Assembly: GCA_021234155.1 (NCBI GenBank)
Contig: JAJEKV010000063.1
Span: forward strand, 5,680,055-5,744,054
Length of the DNA: 64,000 bases
Direction of reading: 5' to 3'
Source: Isoetes taiwanensis
Taxonomy: Eukaryota; Streptophyta; Lycopodiopsida; Isoetales; Isoetaceae
Below the pieces are notes generated by a model. The model saw only the letters and a list, made by a program, of their open reading frames with translations. It ran no database searches and was not told the DNA's origin. Below, in pieces: positions 45,697-56,967 of the stretch (the first letter of the stretch is position 1; each line of letters opens with the position of its first letter). The translations under genes and the position numbers were made by a program.

Positions 45697-46376
45697 TTGT
45701 TTGCCTTGGATACAAACAGTGCAATAAGTCTTAACATTGTATCATTGCCATCACTAAAATTATGGCATCAAAGGCTTTGTCATGCAAATAAGGTAAACAT
45801 CAAACTGATGGAAAAAAGAAAAATTATTCAAATTGGAGCAGACAAGAATGACTCTTGGATATGCAGAGGTTGTATGCTAGGTAAATCAGTAAGGTTACCT
45901 TTTAAAAAAACATCAAAAAGAGCAACAGAAATTTTGCAGTTGGTACATACGGAGTTGTGTGATCCAATTAATGTAAGGAGTATGTCTGGGAAATGATATT
46001 TTATTACATTTATTGATGACTACAGTAGGAGATAAAAATGTTACTTTCTGCGAAGCAAAGACCAAGCATACGATGCCTTCAAGTTTTTTAAGGATGAAGT
46101 GGAGAATGCTACAGGAAAAAAAATTAAATGTGTAAGATCAGATAGGGGCGGAGAATATCTTTCTGAAAGATTCAAACTGTTATGCTTAAAACATGGCATA
46201 AAAAGGCAACTTACAGTTAGTCACACTCCTCAGCAGAATGGGGTGGCAGAAAGGAAGAATCGTACGATTCTTAATGCAGTAAGGTCTATGCTTAAGTCTA
46301 CAGGACTGCCAAACTATTTATGGGAAGAAGCTGCAAGAACTGCAGTGTCGTTCAGAACATGTTACCATCTGTAAGT
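45697..46376 (+). pseudogene. Copia-2 gag-pre-integrase and integrase core
   Basis: 45697-45996 holds the HHCC zinc region: LWHQRLCHANKVNIKLMEK, then WICRGCMLGKSVRLPF. The next stretch, after a TGA at 45994 and a TAA at about 46034, encodes the core start (FITFIDDYSRR, with the first catalytic Asp). 46099-46374 continues with KCVRSDRGGEYLSERFK (second Asp) and HTPQQNGVAERKNRTILNAV (third catalytic residue, Glu). All three catalytic residues are therefore present, but the frame is interrupted twice and then shifts near 46350. Compare copia-1, where the third motif is garbled. Confidence 0.85.
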
Positions 46377-47750
46377 ATCGAAGGAAAAATCCTAGAATCT
46401 TTATGGTCTGACAAGGATATAAACTGTGATGCTTTAAGAGCATATGGTTGTCTTGCATATGCTCATATACCAACCGAGTTGACAAAAAAGTTAGACAACA
46501 GAGCACGGATAACATATTTAGTTGGATATGATGCTAATTCAAAGGGGTATAGACTTTACGATCCTATGAGGAAGACTGTTATAGTCAGCAAGGATGTGGT
46601 ATTTGACGAGACGATCTTGTATAAATTCAAATCCAGTGATGAAGAAAGAAAGGTCAATAAAATTGTGAACTTGCAAGGTGACGTGGATCAAATTATTGAT
46701 GATGATGATGAAGAGAGTATAGAAAATGTGAAGCAGATTAGAGCAAATAGACCAGTTGAGCAGACTGAAGCAATTGGACCAGCAGATCAACAGGTTTTAG
46801 CCGAGAATAATAATAAGATAGCTGATTCAGTAGCCCCTGACCCTGATAACACAGTAGACAAGAAGACTAAGAGGAAGCGTACACAAGTAGAAGTGCTGAA
46901 GGAAGACACGAAAATAAATACAGAGAAGTATGGCAGAGATGTTGGAGGGAGAAGTCTCAGGCATAGACAAGAAGGATTCAAAGAATTGGAAGAAGATGTA
47001 AGTGCAGAAGTATTAATTGCTCTAGATCTAGACGTGCCTAATAATTATGATGAAGCAATTGTTGCTCCAGATGCAGACAAATGGATTGAAGCAATGAGAG
47101 ATGAGATGAATTCGTTCATAAGGACAGACACCTATGAAGTTGCAGACATGCCTGAAAACAGAAATGTTGTAGGCAATAAATGGATATACAAAATCAAGCT
47201 GAGCCCAGATGGTACAACTCCAAAATACAAAGCTAGACTTGTGGCGCAGGAATTTTCTCAAAAAAAGGGTCTGGACTACGAGGAGACATTCTCACCCATT
47301 GTAAAAATGACAAGTATAAGAGCACTGTTAGCCATGGCTAATGCTTACAAATTAGAAGTACATCATATGGATGTTAGCACAGCCTTCTTGAATGCAAAGT
47401 TAAACGAGGAGATCTTTACGAAACAGGCACCAAGATTTGAAGTTGAAGAAAATAAGGTGTGGAAACTGAAAAGAGCAGTATATGGTCTAAGACAGGCTCC
47501 AAGAGAATGGTACAGGTGCATGGATGCATATCTCCAAGAGCAAGGGTTTGTTAAACTCAGAAATGATGGAAATCTTTATGCTCTAAGAACTGAAAATGGA
47601 TATTGTATAATCGCCTTGTACGTAGACGATTGCGTAATGGCAGTTTCGAACATGGATAATCTGAATAAATGCAAGAGCATTCTAAAAGAAAGGTTTAAAA
47701 TGGTTGATCTGGATGAATTAAGAAAGTTTCTTGGAATTGCAACAAACTAG
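46320..47750 (+). CDS. Copia-2 integrase C-terminus and reverse transcriptase (476-codon open frame)
   Basis: The longest open frame in the window. Residues about 35-95 carry the copia integrase C-terminal motif (GCLAYAHIPTELTKKLDNRA to VGYDANSKGYRLYDP); 125-235 form an acidic, charged linker; 235-476 form the RT domain with KWIYKIKLSPDGTTPKYKAR, VAQEFSQKKGLDYEETFSPI, VHHMDVSTAFLNAKLNEEIF (first catalytic Asp), VYGLRQAPREWY and ALYVDDCVMAVSN (the catalytic YVDD). The ATG at 46320 is only the first in-frame Met; the true polyprotein continues from upstream across a frame change. It ends early at 47750 because 39 bases present in copia-1 (after FIGI) are missing. It cannot make a complete polyprotein. 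Confidence 0.85.
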   Translation: MGRSCKNCSVVQNMLPSVSIEGKILESLWSDKDINCDALRAYGCLAYAHIPTELTKKLDNRARITYLVGYDANSKGYRLYDPMRKTVIVSKDVVFDETILYKFKSSDEERKVNKIVNLQGDVDQIIDDDDEESIENVKQIRANRPVEQTEAIGPADQQVLAENNNKIADSVAPDPDNTVDKKTKRKRTQVEVLKEDTKINTEKYGRDVGGRSLRHRQEGFKELEEDVSAEVLIALDLDVPNNYDEAIVAPDADKWIEAMRDEMNSFIRTDTYEVADMPENRNVVGNKWIYKIKLSPDGTTPKYKARLVAQEFSQKKGLDYEETFSPIVKMTSIRALLAMANAYKLEVHHMDVSTAFLNAKLNEEIFTKQAPRFEVEENKVWKLKRAVYGLRQAPREWYRCMDAYLQEQGFVKLRNDGNLYALRTENGYCIIALYVDDCVMAVSNMDNLNKCKSILKERFKMVDLDELRKFLGIATN

Positions 47751-48006
47751 ATATGCTGAAGCAGTACTTAAAAGATTTGGCTTGCAAGATTGTAAGGAGG
47801 TTAGAACACCTCTAGCAGCCGGAAAGAAACTTAATGAATACATGCAGCCACAAAGTAAGGAGGAGAAACAGTTCATGCAATTGCAACAAACTAGATATCT
47901 TTGAAGCAAAGTACTTAAAAGATTTGGCTTGTAAGATTGTAAGGAGGTTAGAACACCTCTAGCAAAAAAAAAGAAACTTAATGAATACATGCACCACAAA
48001 GTATAG
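47737..48006 (+). repeat. Tandem duplication of about 144 bases in copia-2
   Basis: TTGCAACAAACTAGATAT...GTACTTAAAAGATTTGGCTT...GTTAGAACACCTCTAGCA occurs starting at 47737 and again at 47881. Copia-1 has one copy. It accompanies loss of 39 bases just to the left, suggesting a single replication or repair event, or an assembly error. Confidence 0.8.
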
Positions 48007-48712
48007 AAGAAAAGAAAAAAATGGATAGAAAACCCTATCGCGGAGTTAGTGGGTCTGCTTTCATATTTATCCTCATGTACAAGACCGGACATTACATTCG
48101 GCAGTTGAATCGCTAAGCGATATAGTTCAAACCCGTGACAAATGCAACCGGATTGGAAAAGAAAAAACGGTACTTAGATATCTAAAAGGTACACTAAATC
48201 ATGGCTTATTTATTGACTGCAAAGATTTAAAGCTTAGTGGATATGCCGACTTAGACTGGGCAGGAAACTTGGAAGGTAGGAGATCCACCTCAGGATTTGT
48301 TTTATTGCTAGATAATGTTCCTATTTCATAGAAATGCAAAAAGCAGACATCTATAGCATTATCCACAGCTGAAGCGGAATATGCAGCAGCTTGTTTAGCT
48401 GCCAAGGAGATTATATGGTGCAAAAGATTGTTAATAGAACTTGGGATGAAGCAAGAGAAAGCTACTGTATTATATTTTGATAATCAGAGTTGCATTGCCA
48501 TGTGAAAAAATCCAGTACTGCACGAAAGGTCAAAACATATAGAGATTCAAATGCATTTTGTCAGAGATGTAGTTAACAAAGGCATCATTGAGATATGTGA
48601 TATAAATACAGAAGAGCAATTGGCTGACTTGCTGACAAAGCCATTAACAGAAGCAAACTACACAAAGCTGAAACAGAAACTGAACTGCTGCTGTTATAAC
48701 ATGAAAGGGGGA
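47751..48712 (+). pseudogene. Copia-2 RT end and RNase H, broken
   Basis: After the tandem duplication, the connection domain (48010-48180) is frame-shifted, and the RNase H part (48225-48700) retains the motifs seen in copia-1 (GRRSTSGFVLLL, ALSTAEAEYAAACLA in modified form, DLLTKPL). Stops include TAG replacing Trp in PISWKCK (about 48328) and TGA after CIAMC (about 48502). The first conserved D-S-D-W segment reads with an L in place of the second residue (ADLDWAG). Not functional as it stands. Confidence 0.8.
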
Positions 48713-49131
48713 TGTTAAATATTCATGTTATAACAATGTTGTAAAGCCATTGGGTTGATTTAAACCATAGAGGCTAGGTCGAAAATAGAATCCTCCGGAT
48801 TATGAGAAGGCATTGTGTAGGTGGAAGAAGGTGGAATTGACAACATGACTGGTATGTAGTGAGAGAAAAACTTACTTGTTTAAACCAGGAGGTGATGGCA
48901 TTGGACGGATGAGTTACAGTGGAGAACAGCCAGGCCGGATTGCAAAGGGAAGAACCGGCAACCTTAAGGGTGCTATAGTAATCGATGCTTTAGTTTATTT
49001 TGAATCTAAATACCATTGGGTTATAGTCTTAAATAAACATATAGAGATTCCTACGTTCATTGCCTTGCTAGCATATTGGCTTTTGGAAGTATTGAAGTTA
49101 CTCTTGTGTTCTATTGTCAATTAAGCTAACA
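48713..49131 (+). repeat. Copia-2 3' LTR (419 bases)
   Basis: Bounded by TGTTAAATAT and GCTAACA, preceded by the polypurine tract GAAAGGGGGA, and colinear with 25943-26360. About 35 differences by eye against the copia-1 LTR. Confidence 0.9.
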
Positions 49132-51239
49132 ATGCCCACAAACCCACGTAAGCAAGGGTTTGCCCCCTAGGGGCAACCCAAAAAGAAAAGCTAATTAACA
49201 TGCACACCTAAGCAATCCAACTGCAACAACAAATTTTTGGGATTACTCGAAGGGCAAAGCTTTGATTGATGGGCCGATAGATGGGTTTTTGTTTTGGACG
49301 GCCAAGATCCTCTCGGAGGAATTTTTGGACGATGGCAGTTTTGCCAACCTGCATTAGTTAGCATTATTGGGGTGGATCTTGTTGCTGTCGATTAGCACGA
49401 GACGAAGTACACGCCCTAATCCGCCGCTGATTGTGAGGGTTAGCTATGGAGCCATGCGGTGCCATTGTCTTGCACCTTGTCTCATGTACCATGTCCTCCC
49501 TTGCTTTTCAAGGGTACCATAAACCCCCTTGTCTGTTTTTCCAGACCTTGAATATGGCGCTATAGTGTAGTCTACCCTTCTTCCCTTCTACTCAGTCTTT
49601 GTTGCCCTCTTTTAATTTCTTCTAAACTCGCCTTTAGAAAATGCATGTTGGGCTACTTGAAACTGATTGAATTGGTGGAATATTAAGATTGGGCTGCAAT
49701 TTCTGTGTGTGTTTTAGTCGATTATTTCATGTTCTCCTAATTGGATCCAACAGAAGCAAATTTGGTAGGTTTAACAAAAGGTAAAATTGGAGTAAATCCG
49801 ACTCTGAATATTGCTCAAGAATGCAAAAGATTCGATGGGGCTCCATATCTGATGTTTTTTGTTATTTTTTCTTGGCTCTACCTTCTGCACAATTTGAAAT
49901 ATGAGTTTCTTAGTTTTTTAGGATATCAAGACCCTTAATACTTTATTCTACCGCTTCCCATGATATAAGATCCGGATCTTCACGTGATCATCCTTCACTA
50001 AACCCCTTTCTTTCCATATCGTCTTGTTTATGGGCAACCCATATTATGAGCAACATTTGTTTACAAACATTGTGCAATACCACAATATAAACTAATACTG
50101 ATTTACAAGATGAAAAAAGAGAGCTCATTATATAAAGAATGCAAAAAGAATCTATGACTATAAAGGTGCACTATAAATTCCAAAAATGTAATCCATACTT
50201 ATTGGAAACAATTCCATCTATACCCCTTGAGTTTGCAAATATTCCAAATATACCTCACAACATAATAAGAATAATAATTAAGTCCTAAAAATCCAACCGC
50301 CACATTTGACGCCTGCCATTAGATGATGCCTAAAAAACAAAGAAAGAACTAAGAATTACTCGTCTCAAGAGAGAATAAAGGATTTTACGATGTAGGAAAA
50401 TGTGTATGGCTTAAAATTTACTATATTCTTTTTCCCTCATTTCTCTATGCGATCTTGCACATAGTAGCACCATTTTTTATTGTTTTCGCTATCTATGTTT
50501 GTAAGGGCAATAGTTCTATGTTTGTAAAAATTAAACAAATTGCATTGATGTATTAATATATGTACAAGTAAAGTGCAGTAACCCAAATCCCTCTTTGAAA
50601 TGCAAAATGATCCAATTTGGCTCAAAAATGCAATTTCAAAAAAACTTGCATCTATTCAATTTGTAGAATAGCTGGATGTGCTAAATTTTGCATCAAGGGA
50701 ATTTTGGAACAATTTTGATCTTTGATTCATTTTCGCGATGATGTTCATCCTTTCTTCATTGCATGGTGACAGCCAATGACTGCTTGCAAAACTAATCGAT
50801 TCGTGGTGCATAAAAATGCGGTCTTTCTTCCATTACAAAGAACTTTAGGATATTCTCGACATTTAAAAAGTACATGTGCATTTTAACAAATACATGACAA
50901 AAGCATATTTAAGATACTAGGTACAAGTATCACTATACAAAACCTAGAATATAAATATCATCGTGATATGAAGACCCCCAAAACCCTAATATATAAACAT
51001 CACCATATAAGAAAAAATAAAAACCCTAGAATAGAAGCATCTAATAGAGCAAGCAAAACCCAAAACTATGAATATCTTTGAGCAATAATCCTTGAAATTC
51101 TTAAGGACCCTCCTATAATCTTGATAGAAACAAACTCAACAAACTAACCTTGGAGTGAGAAGGCATTCCACATTGTTTCAGTCAATGCATTTGCCCATTA
51201 TGACAAGTTTTTTTCATGCTTTTGATCGTATTGGAGCTC

Positions 51240-51600
51240 ATTGAAAGGAATGCGCCTAGTATTGTTGAAGGAAGGTCGATTTGGAGGTATTCAAGACAAG
51301 GAGGAGGGATGAATATATTGAGATCATGGGACACCATATGTTTGTTATCAATTTCACATGTAAATATTTGAGGAAATTGCTTGACTCTGATGAGGCAGAA
51401 AGAAGGGTAGAAAGATATGTTGATCTCCTAAAAAGCTTTTTTAAAGATCAAGACTAAAATACCTATGATTATGAGCAAGCCGATGTAATGATGTCCATAA
51501 ATGAAACCAACCATGGGAATGTGCATTCCCATCTTCTCGCTTCATCTATTGACATGTGTACTTCGAAACTACTCATACTCATAGCTAAAAAGGTTAACGA
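51240..51600 (+). pseudogene. Coding-like segment of unit U, copy B1
   Basis: The cleanest frame of the family: EVFKTRRRDEYIEIMGHHMF, VINFTCKYLRKLLDSDEAER, RVERYVDLLKSFFKDQD, a stop, then in the same phase SINETNHGNVHSHLLASSID and further residues to a stop at about 51610. Unlike A1, the DSDEAER part is undamaged here. Family unknown. Confidence 0.4.
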
Positions 51601-52249
51601 AGTTGGATCTTAGAAAGGGCAAGAGATACCCGCACATCTTCCCAACCTCCTTTTGCCTCATAAGAATCAAGCAGCTTCACAAATAATCACATATTATGAA
51701 CCGAGATTGCTAACATAGATGGTATCCTATGACCTCACTACCCATCCCCCTTCATTGACCTTAAATACCTATCGAACTTTCCACCCCTCTTACTCTATGT
51801 TCCAGCCAACAACTATGCTTTGAAGATGTTCAAATTCTTTCTGTATTTATGAAAGCACAATAAAGAAAACTCATCATTCTTCTTCATAAATAGACAGCTT
51901 CTAGATACTAGAATACAAGCATCACTATACAAAACCTAGAATATAAACATCATCATATATGAAGACTCCAAAAACTCTAATATAGAGACATCACCATATA
52001 AGGGAAAAAAAAAAAAAAAAAAACCCTAGAATAGAAGCATCGTAATAGAGCAAGGAAAACCCAAAACTATGAATATCTTTGAGCAGTAATCCTTAATTCT
52101 TAAGGACATTCCTATAATCTTGATAGAAACAAACTGAACAAACTAACCTTTGAGGAGAAGGCTGCTCCACATTGTTTCCAGCCAATGCATTTGCCCATGA
52201 TGACAAGTTCTTTTCATGCTACGCTTTTCCTTTTGATCGCATTGAAGCT

Positions 52250-52600
52250 CATTGAAAGGAAATGCGCCTAGTATTGTTGAAGGAAGATGATTTGGAGGTA
52301 TTCAAGACAAGGAGGAGGGATGAAGATATTGAGATCATGGGACACCATATATTTTGTTATCAATTTCACATATAAATATTTGAGGGAATTGCTTGACTCT
52401 GCTGAGGCGGAAAGAAGGGTAGAAAGATATGTTGATCTCCTAAAAAAGCTCTTTTAAGATCAAGACCCAAAAATAGCTATGACTATGAGCAGTTTCTGGA
52501 TGTACGCATGTCCATAAATGAAACCAACCATGGGAATGTGCATTCCCATCTTATCTTCTGCTTCATCTATTGACATGTGTACTTCCGAAACTACTCATAC
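52250..52600 (+). pseudogene. Coding-like segment of unit U, copy B2
   Basis: Matches A2 (RRRDEDIEIMGHHIF, YKYLRELLDSAEAERRVERY, VDLLKKLF, then YDYEQFLDVRMSINETNHGN). Its upstream end is disturbed at CAG sites intact in A2. Confidence 0.35.
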
Positions 52601-53045
52601 TCATAGCTAAAAAAGGTTAATGAATTGATCTTAGAAAGGGCAAGAAGATACCGCATCTTCCCAACCTCCTTTTCGCCTCAAAAGAATCAAGCAGTTCTCA
52701 CAAATAATCACATATTATGAACTGAGATTGCAAACATAGATGGTATCCCATGACCTCACTACCCATCCCCCTTCATTGACCTTGAATACCTATCGAACTT
52801 TTCGCCCCTCTTACTCTATATTCCAGCCAACAACTATGCTTTGAAGATGTTCAAATTCTTTCTGTATTTATGAAAGCACAATAAAAAAAAAAAAAACTTC
52901 TCATTCTTCATCATAAATTTTAAGTTCTAGATAATACAAGCATCACTATAAAAATCTAGAAAAGAAGCATCACCATATAAGAAACTCCAAAAACCTAGTA
53001 TAGAAACATAACCATATAAGAAAAATCGCATCGTAATAAAAGAAG

Positions 53046-53238
53046 AAGAAGAAGAAGAAGAATAGATTTTAACGTCACGCCACAAGGCAGCGTCCTATCG
53101 GACATGTGACACTTTACAACACACCCAGATGGGTCCTGCCCCCACCACTTTACATTGCTGAAGTGGGTCCTTCCCCCACCAACTTTACATTGCATGGCCA
53201 CTTTCACAACGAGGCGTTGAACCCGTGACCTTGGGTAT
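53046..53238 (-). mobile_element. SINE insertion with (GAA)n tail, absent from block A
   Basis: Block A reads ATAAAAGAAG/GAAACCCCAAC at 30172-30192; here about 193 bases interrupt that point. On the minus strand the insert starts near 53238 and soon has GGTCACGGGTTCAACGCC (B-box-like, 53229-53212), as in tRNA-derived SINEs. It ends in TGACGTTAAAATCTATTC followed by (TTC)n. Its interior contains two similar pieces, GGTCCTGCCCCCACCACTTT and GGTCCTTCCCCCACCAACTT (plus strand). The 3' end GACGTTAAAA resembles the LINE-fragment 3' end GGACGTTAAAA at 24009-24018. Confidence 0.8.
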
Positions 53239-55250
53239 GAAACCCCAACATAGAAAAAGAACAAAACTAGCAAAAAGGCATGCCAGAGGCTATAGAAAAT
53301 AAAGGCGCAGAGTATTACAGTTGAATTAAATTGGATACCAAAAGATAATTGAAATGTCATTTACGTCTTTTGCAAACCATTTCAAAGCTTAATTAGGCAA
53401 AGTGATATAAAATGAATTTCCGTGTCCCTTTGGCTTATAGATGAGTTGTGGGGGTCTTTTTCGTGGGTAATTTACTTGACAAGCATCTGCAATACAAGTT
53501 CATTTCACCATTAAACAATAAAGGATGAAACAAGATCGAGGGAGTAGCGATAGTAATCTTTAGTTTTTAGCAACGGTCGCGATCTCCAAAGGAGTCGTGA
53601 ATATCACGATATTTCGTGTTAATATAAGTGGTCAAGTTCCAAAGAGGGGGGATGAAATAGGAAGGTTTTGTTCAATCACACAAAAGGCGGGAGTTTTATC
53701 CTTTAAGCAAGAGGAAGATGGTGGTCATCAAGGTAAGGGGAGCGAAAGCAGTCTATTGATCAAATGGTGCAGGTGAGATTGTTGACAAAACCCAAAAGAG
53801 CATTGCTTCAAAAATTCAAGAAAAAAAAATCGAAGTTCGAGTGGTTGCGAAAGCACAAGTTAGTGAAGGTCGGGCACCAATGTAAGTAGTAAAAAGGAGA
53901 AGGATGCGATGGGTAAGGAAGTCATACTAGTTTCTTCAGATAAAATGTTATCACATTATCCTTGTATTCATCCCAAAATTTGTCTCTACAAAGAGCATAC
54001 ATAAATTACCTATCAATGTTGGAGGTCACATTAGATGCAATTCTTTTGCATGATGTTAGCTTAACAAGAGTGGTCATTTGAGTACATCTTGGCTGATAAT
54101 TTTGATACCACATTTGTATCTCGGGTTTACCACCATAAATATATTAAATATCATGTATTTTGGTTTGCAGTGAAAGGTTGTTCATGGAAATATTCCTGAA
54201 ATGTTAACAACGCGAACCTAACATGCATGTGTCGGACTCTCAAAGCAAAGTCAAACCCCCTTGCCCCGACAAAGTCAAACCTCCGTCCCCGGCTTGGGAT
54301 AAATCAATTAGCTCCAAAAGAGACCAACAAATTGAGCAAATTTTAATTAATGCAAATGGATAGATATTTGTCTAGTAAGATCCAAAGTAAGTTAGACTAG
54401 CTTTTAAAACCAAAAGTTCATATCTTCTTATATATTAATTAAGATTTGCATTCTTACCCGGATAAACAATCTTAGGTTCAAACTACTTTTTTAATGGAAT
54501 GTGCCAATATAAGAGGTACTACTCGAGAAACGTGATCATCATATTGTGGTTAGAGAAGCCCTGTGGTGATCCCTATAGAACATGTTTGATAGAATATATG
54601 CCGACTTCTAACTCGTGAAACACAACTCACGCTTGTTCTAATTCCATTTTCATGTTTCTGGTTGCATGTCGAATCATAATGAGATGAAGGATCCTTGTGA
54701 TGATGTATATACTAAGATAGAAAGATGGATACATATATGCACACTGCCCATGCTTTATTAAGAAAGAAAGGTCCAAATTTAGCATACTAACACATTCTCT
54801 ATTTTGATCCCCTATACTACAAAGGGTGTTCTAATTCATCTTTTCATGCTCCCAAAATCATGTGAAGATAATGAAAACACGTGGCTAATGTAACAAAGAT
54901 GTAACAAAGAGAGCTAAAAATACTATGACTTTCAACCCAAGGCTAGTGAGATCAATATGAAAATTAGGATTAAAGCATGTAATAGCCTGGAGCAGACCAT
55001 TGCTTCCCCCTGCTGCTCATGACTCTATTATGCTGCCATTCTACAGATAGATATGACCTCTAGCAAAAAAAAACACCACAATATAAAATGTATACTTGAG
55101 TAATGAAAGGTAAAAAATAATCTCATAAAAATGGAGATGCTAGAAAGAGCATGGTCTTCTTCCGTAGAGCCGCATGGCGGGGATGTGTATTTCTCCATCA
55201 AGGAAAACTTGTAAATCGTTTTTAAATACCGATGAAGATTTCCGGACCTT

Positions 55251-55568
55251 GTGCCTCACCACCGCGTGAAGTTATGCGTTTTCCGGTCAAGACATGTTAC
55301 TTCAGCTTCGCTTGACATTGTATCAAGTTTGAACTTGGTTTACCTTGTAAGTATTCAAAAATTGCTTCTTTGCATGCTCATTTTCGTGAAGATAATATCC
55401 ATAAGCATAGGTCCACTTAAGAATGCTAACAAACATTCAACAACTTGCAAAATAACACCGATAATTATTTTTGATGATGAAAACCAACGAAGTTTCAGGC
55501 ATACCCCGAAGCCATGCTTCAAGAATAAACTTCGCTTGAGACGCCTGGTTGACTTTGTTTATCACTAA
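55251..55568 (+). CDS. Hypothetical 105-residue open frame within the 4.48-kb insertion
   Basis: An open plus-strand frame with no recognised motif. The C-terminal third is basic (NENQ-poor, with PKPCFKNKLRLRRLVDFVYH). It has no conserved partner elsewhere in the window. Listed because it is the longest frame of the insert; it is probably spurious. Confidence 0.12.
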   Translation: MPHHRVKLCVFRSRHVTSASLDIVSSLNLVYLVSIQKLLLCMLIFVKIISISIGPLKNANKHSTTCKITPIIIFDDENQRSFRHTPKPCFKNKLRLRRLVDFVYH

Positions 55569-56967
55569 GTTTTTCAATCTGCAAACATACCATATTGAAA
55601 GGAGAAATAAGTGTCTAATAATAGAAGACGGAGTGTAAGACTTTCCTCAATACAACTTATGCAAAGACTTATACTTGAACAACTTGCATTTGATGCAGAT
55701 TCGAAAGTGCCTTTGCCCTTGATTTGTTTACAATGTCCACGCCCAATTAGTAGCCTAATATTAACATAGATAACTAACAAAGCTGATATATCTCAACTTG
55801 CTAAAAATAAAAGTATGACATAGCTCCTCAAACCCTCATCATACTACAAAAAAATAACCACATCACCCATAAACATAATATAACAAGAAAATATTGCATG
55901 ATTGAGAACATAACATACAACGCCTCTTTGTTTTGCATGTGCTCAGATCGATTGCGTGCATAGAACCCTCCTATTCTTTTCACGGTTCGGACCATGCACC
56001 GTGCAAAGCCTGAAACAAAAAGGAAAAACAAGCAATTATTAACATCTTGGAGCATGTAGATATCCAAACATATCATCATCGAAGTACACAAAAGCTTAAA
56101 CAAGAGTGTGTCTCCCAATTTGATCTCCCCGCACAACAATGAAGAGGCGGACAATACTCACCAAAAATCTGAGCCATATTAACTATGAATGACATAATTA
56201 AAGCAATAAATAAAACCACATAGAATGTGCACATAAATGACATTATATATATATTTTTGAGATGCCCGAACATCCCTAAAATCAATAACAAATCCTCTAA
56301 AAGGCTATAACAAATCTATGTGTCCATTTGCTAGTTAGAACATACCAACAAAACTCAAATTTACATGGTGGTGTGCATGTGATATGCATGCATCCTTGAT
56401 TCTTTTCAATTGGCCGCTACATTTTAGGCAAGGCTTTGAATTTGCAAGTATCCCTGTCATGCTATAAAACAAATTAAATCCACCTCTCGCCAGATTGAAA
56501 CATATAAGGAAAAAAAAAAAAAGCTAATGCTTATTGAGATAAACTGAAATGCCTAGCCCAAATGCAAACAACTAAGCTCCTATTGGACTCGTGGTTCCGT
56601 GATGCCATTTCCTCAGATATGTCAACAAAGTGACTTCACAAATTCGTATTGTCGCTAGTAATTATATCAATTCATGTTTTCGTGATTGACAAGATTATTA
56701 TTAAGAATCCACTTTGCAACAGGTTTCACAATCTATGGGACAATGAGCTTCCTCTAATCCTTTGCGTTTCAATGAATTCAAGGTTGAGTGGCATAAACTT
56801 CCAAGCATACTAAAAATACAACAAATTCACAATCACTTACATTTCAAATGTAGTTATGAGAACACTTGCGGGACGATTTCATAGGAACTACCTCCGTGAA
56901 AGAACTCAACAAAGATATTCACATCTGGGCTGGCCTCACACTCTTAAAGGCCGCTATCCATAAAATA

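Larger units (their letters stand above)
45686..49131 (+). mobile_element. Copia-2: 5'-truncated Ty1/copia retrotransposon
   Basis: Starts in the gag-pre-integrase region and includes integrase, RT, a rearranged RT/RNase H junction and a complete 3' LTR (48713-49131). The 5' LTR, gag and protease are missing. The left junction (about 45686) lies inside unit U copy C; the right flank is the start of unit U copy B. No target duplication surrounds it. It extends about 400 bases further 5' than copia-1. Confidence 0.9.
49132..53267. repeat. Unit U, copy B (two tandem sub-units, SINE inserted)
   Basis: Colinear with copy A (26361-30195) directly after the copia LTR. Sub-units B1 (about 50912-51900) and B2 (51901-52925) repeat the A1/A2 arrangement, with a partial third start at 52925-53045. 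The first 200 bases after the LTR are nearly identical to copy A. A SINE interrupts it at 53046, and a 4.5-kb insertion begins at 53268. Confidence 0.75.

Noticed and set aside
55828-56291. Hydrophobic minus-strand frames as membrane proteins
   Set aside because: AT-rich low-complexity DNA gives Phe/Ile/Leu-rich translations. No motif, start context or partner.
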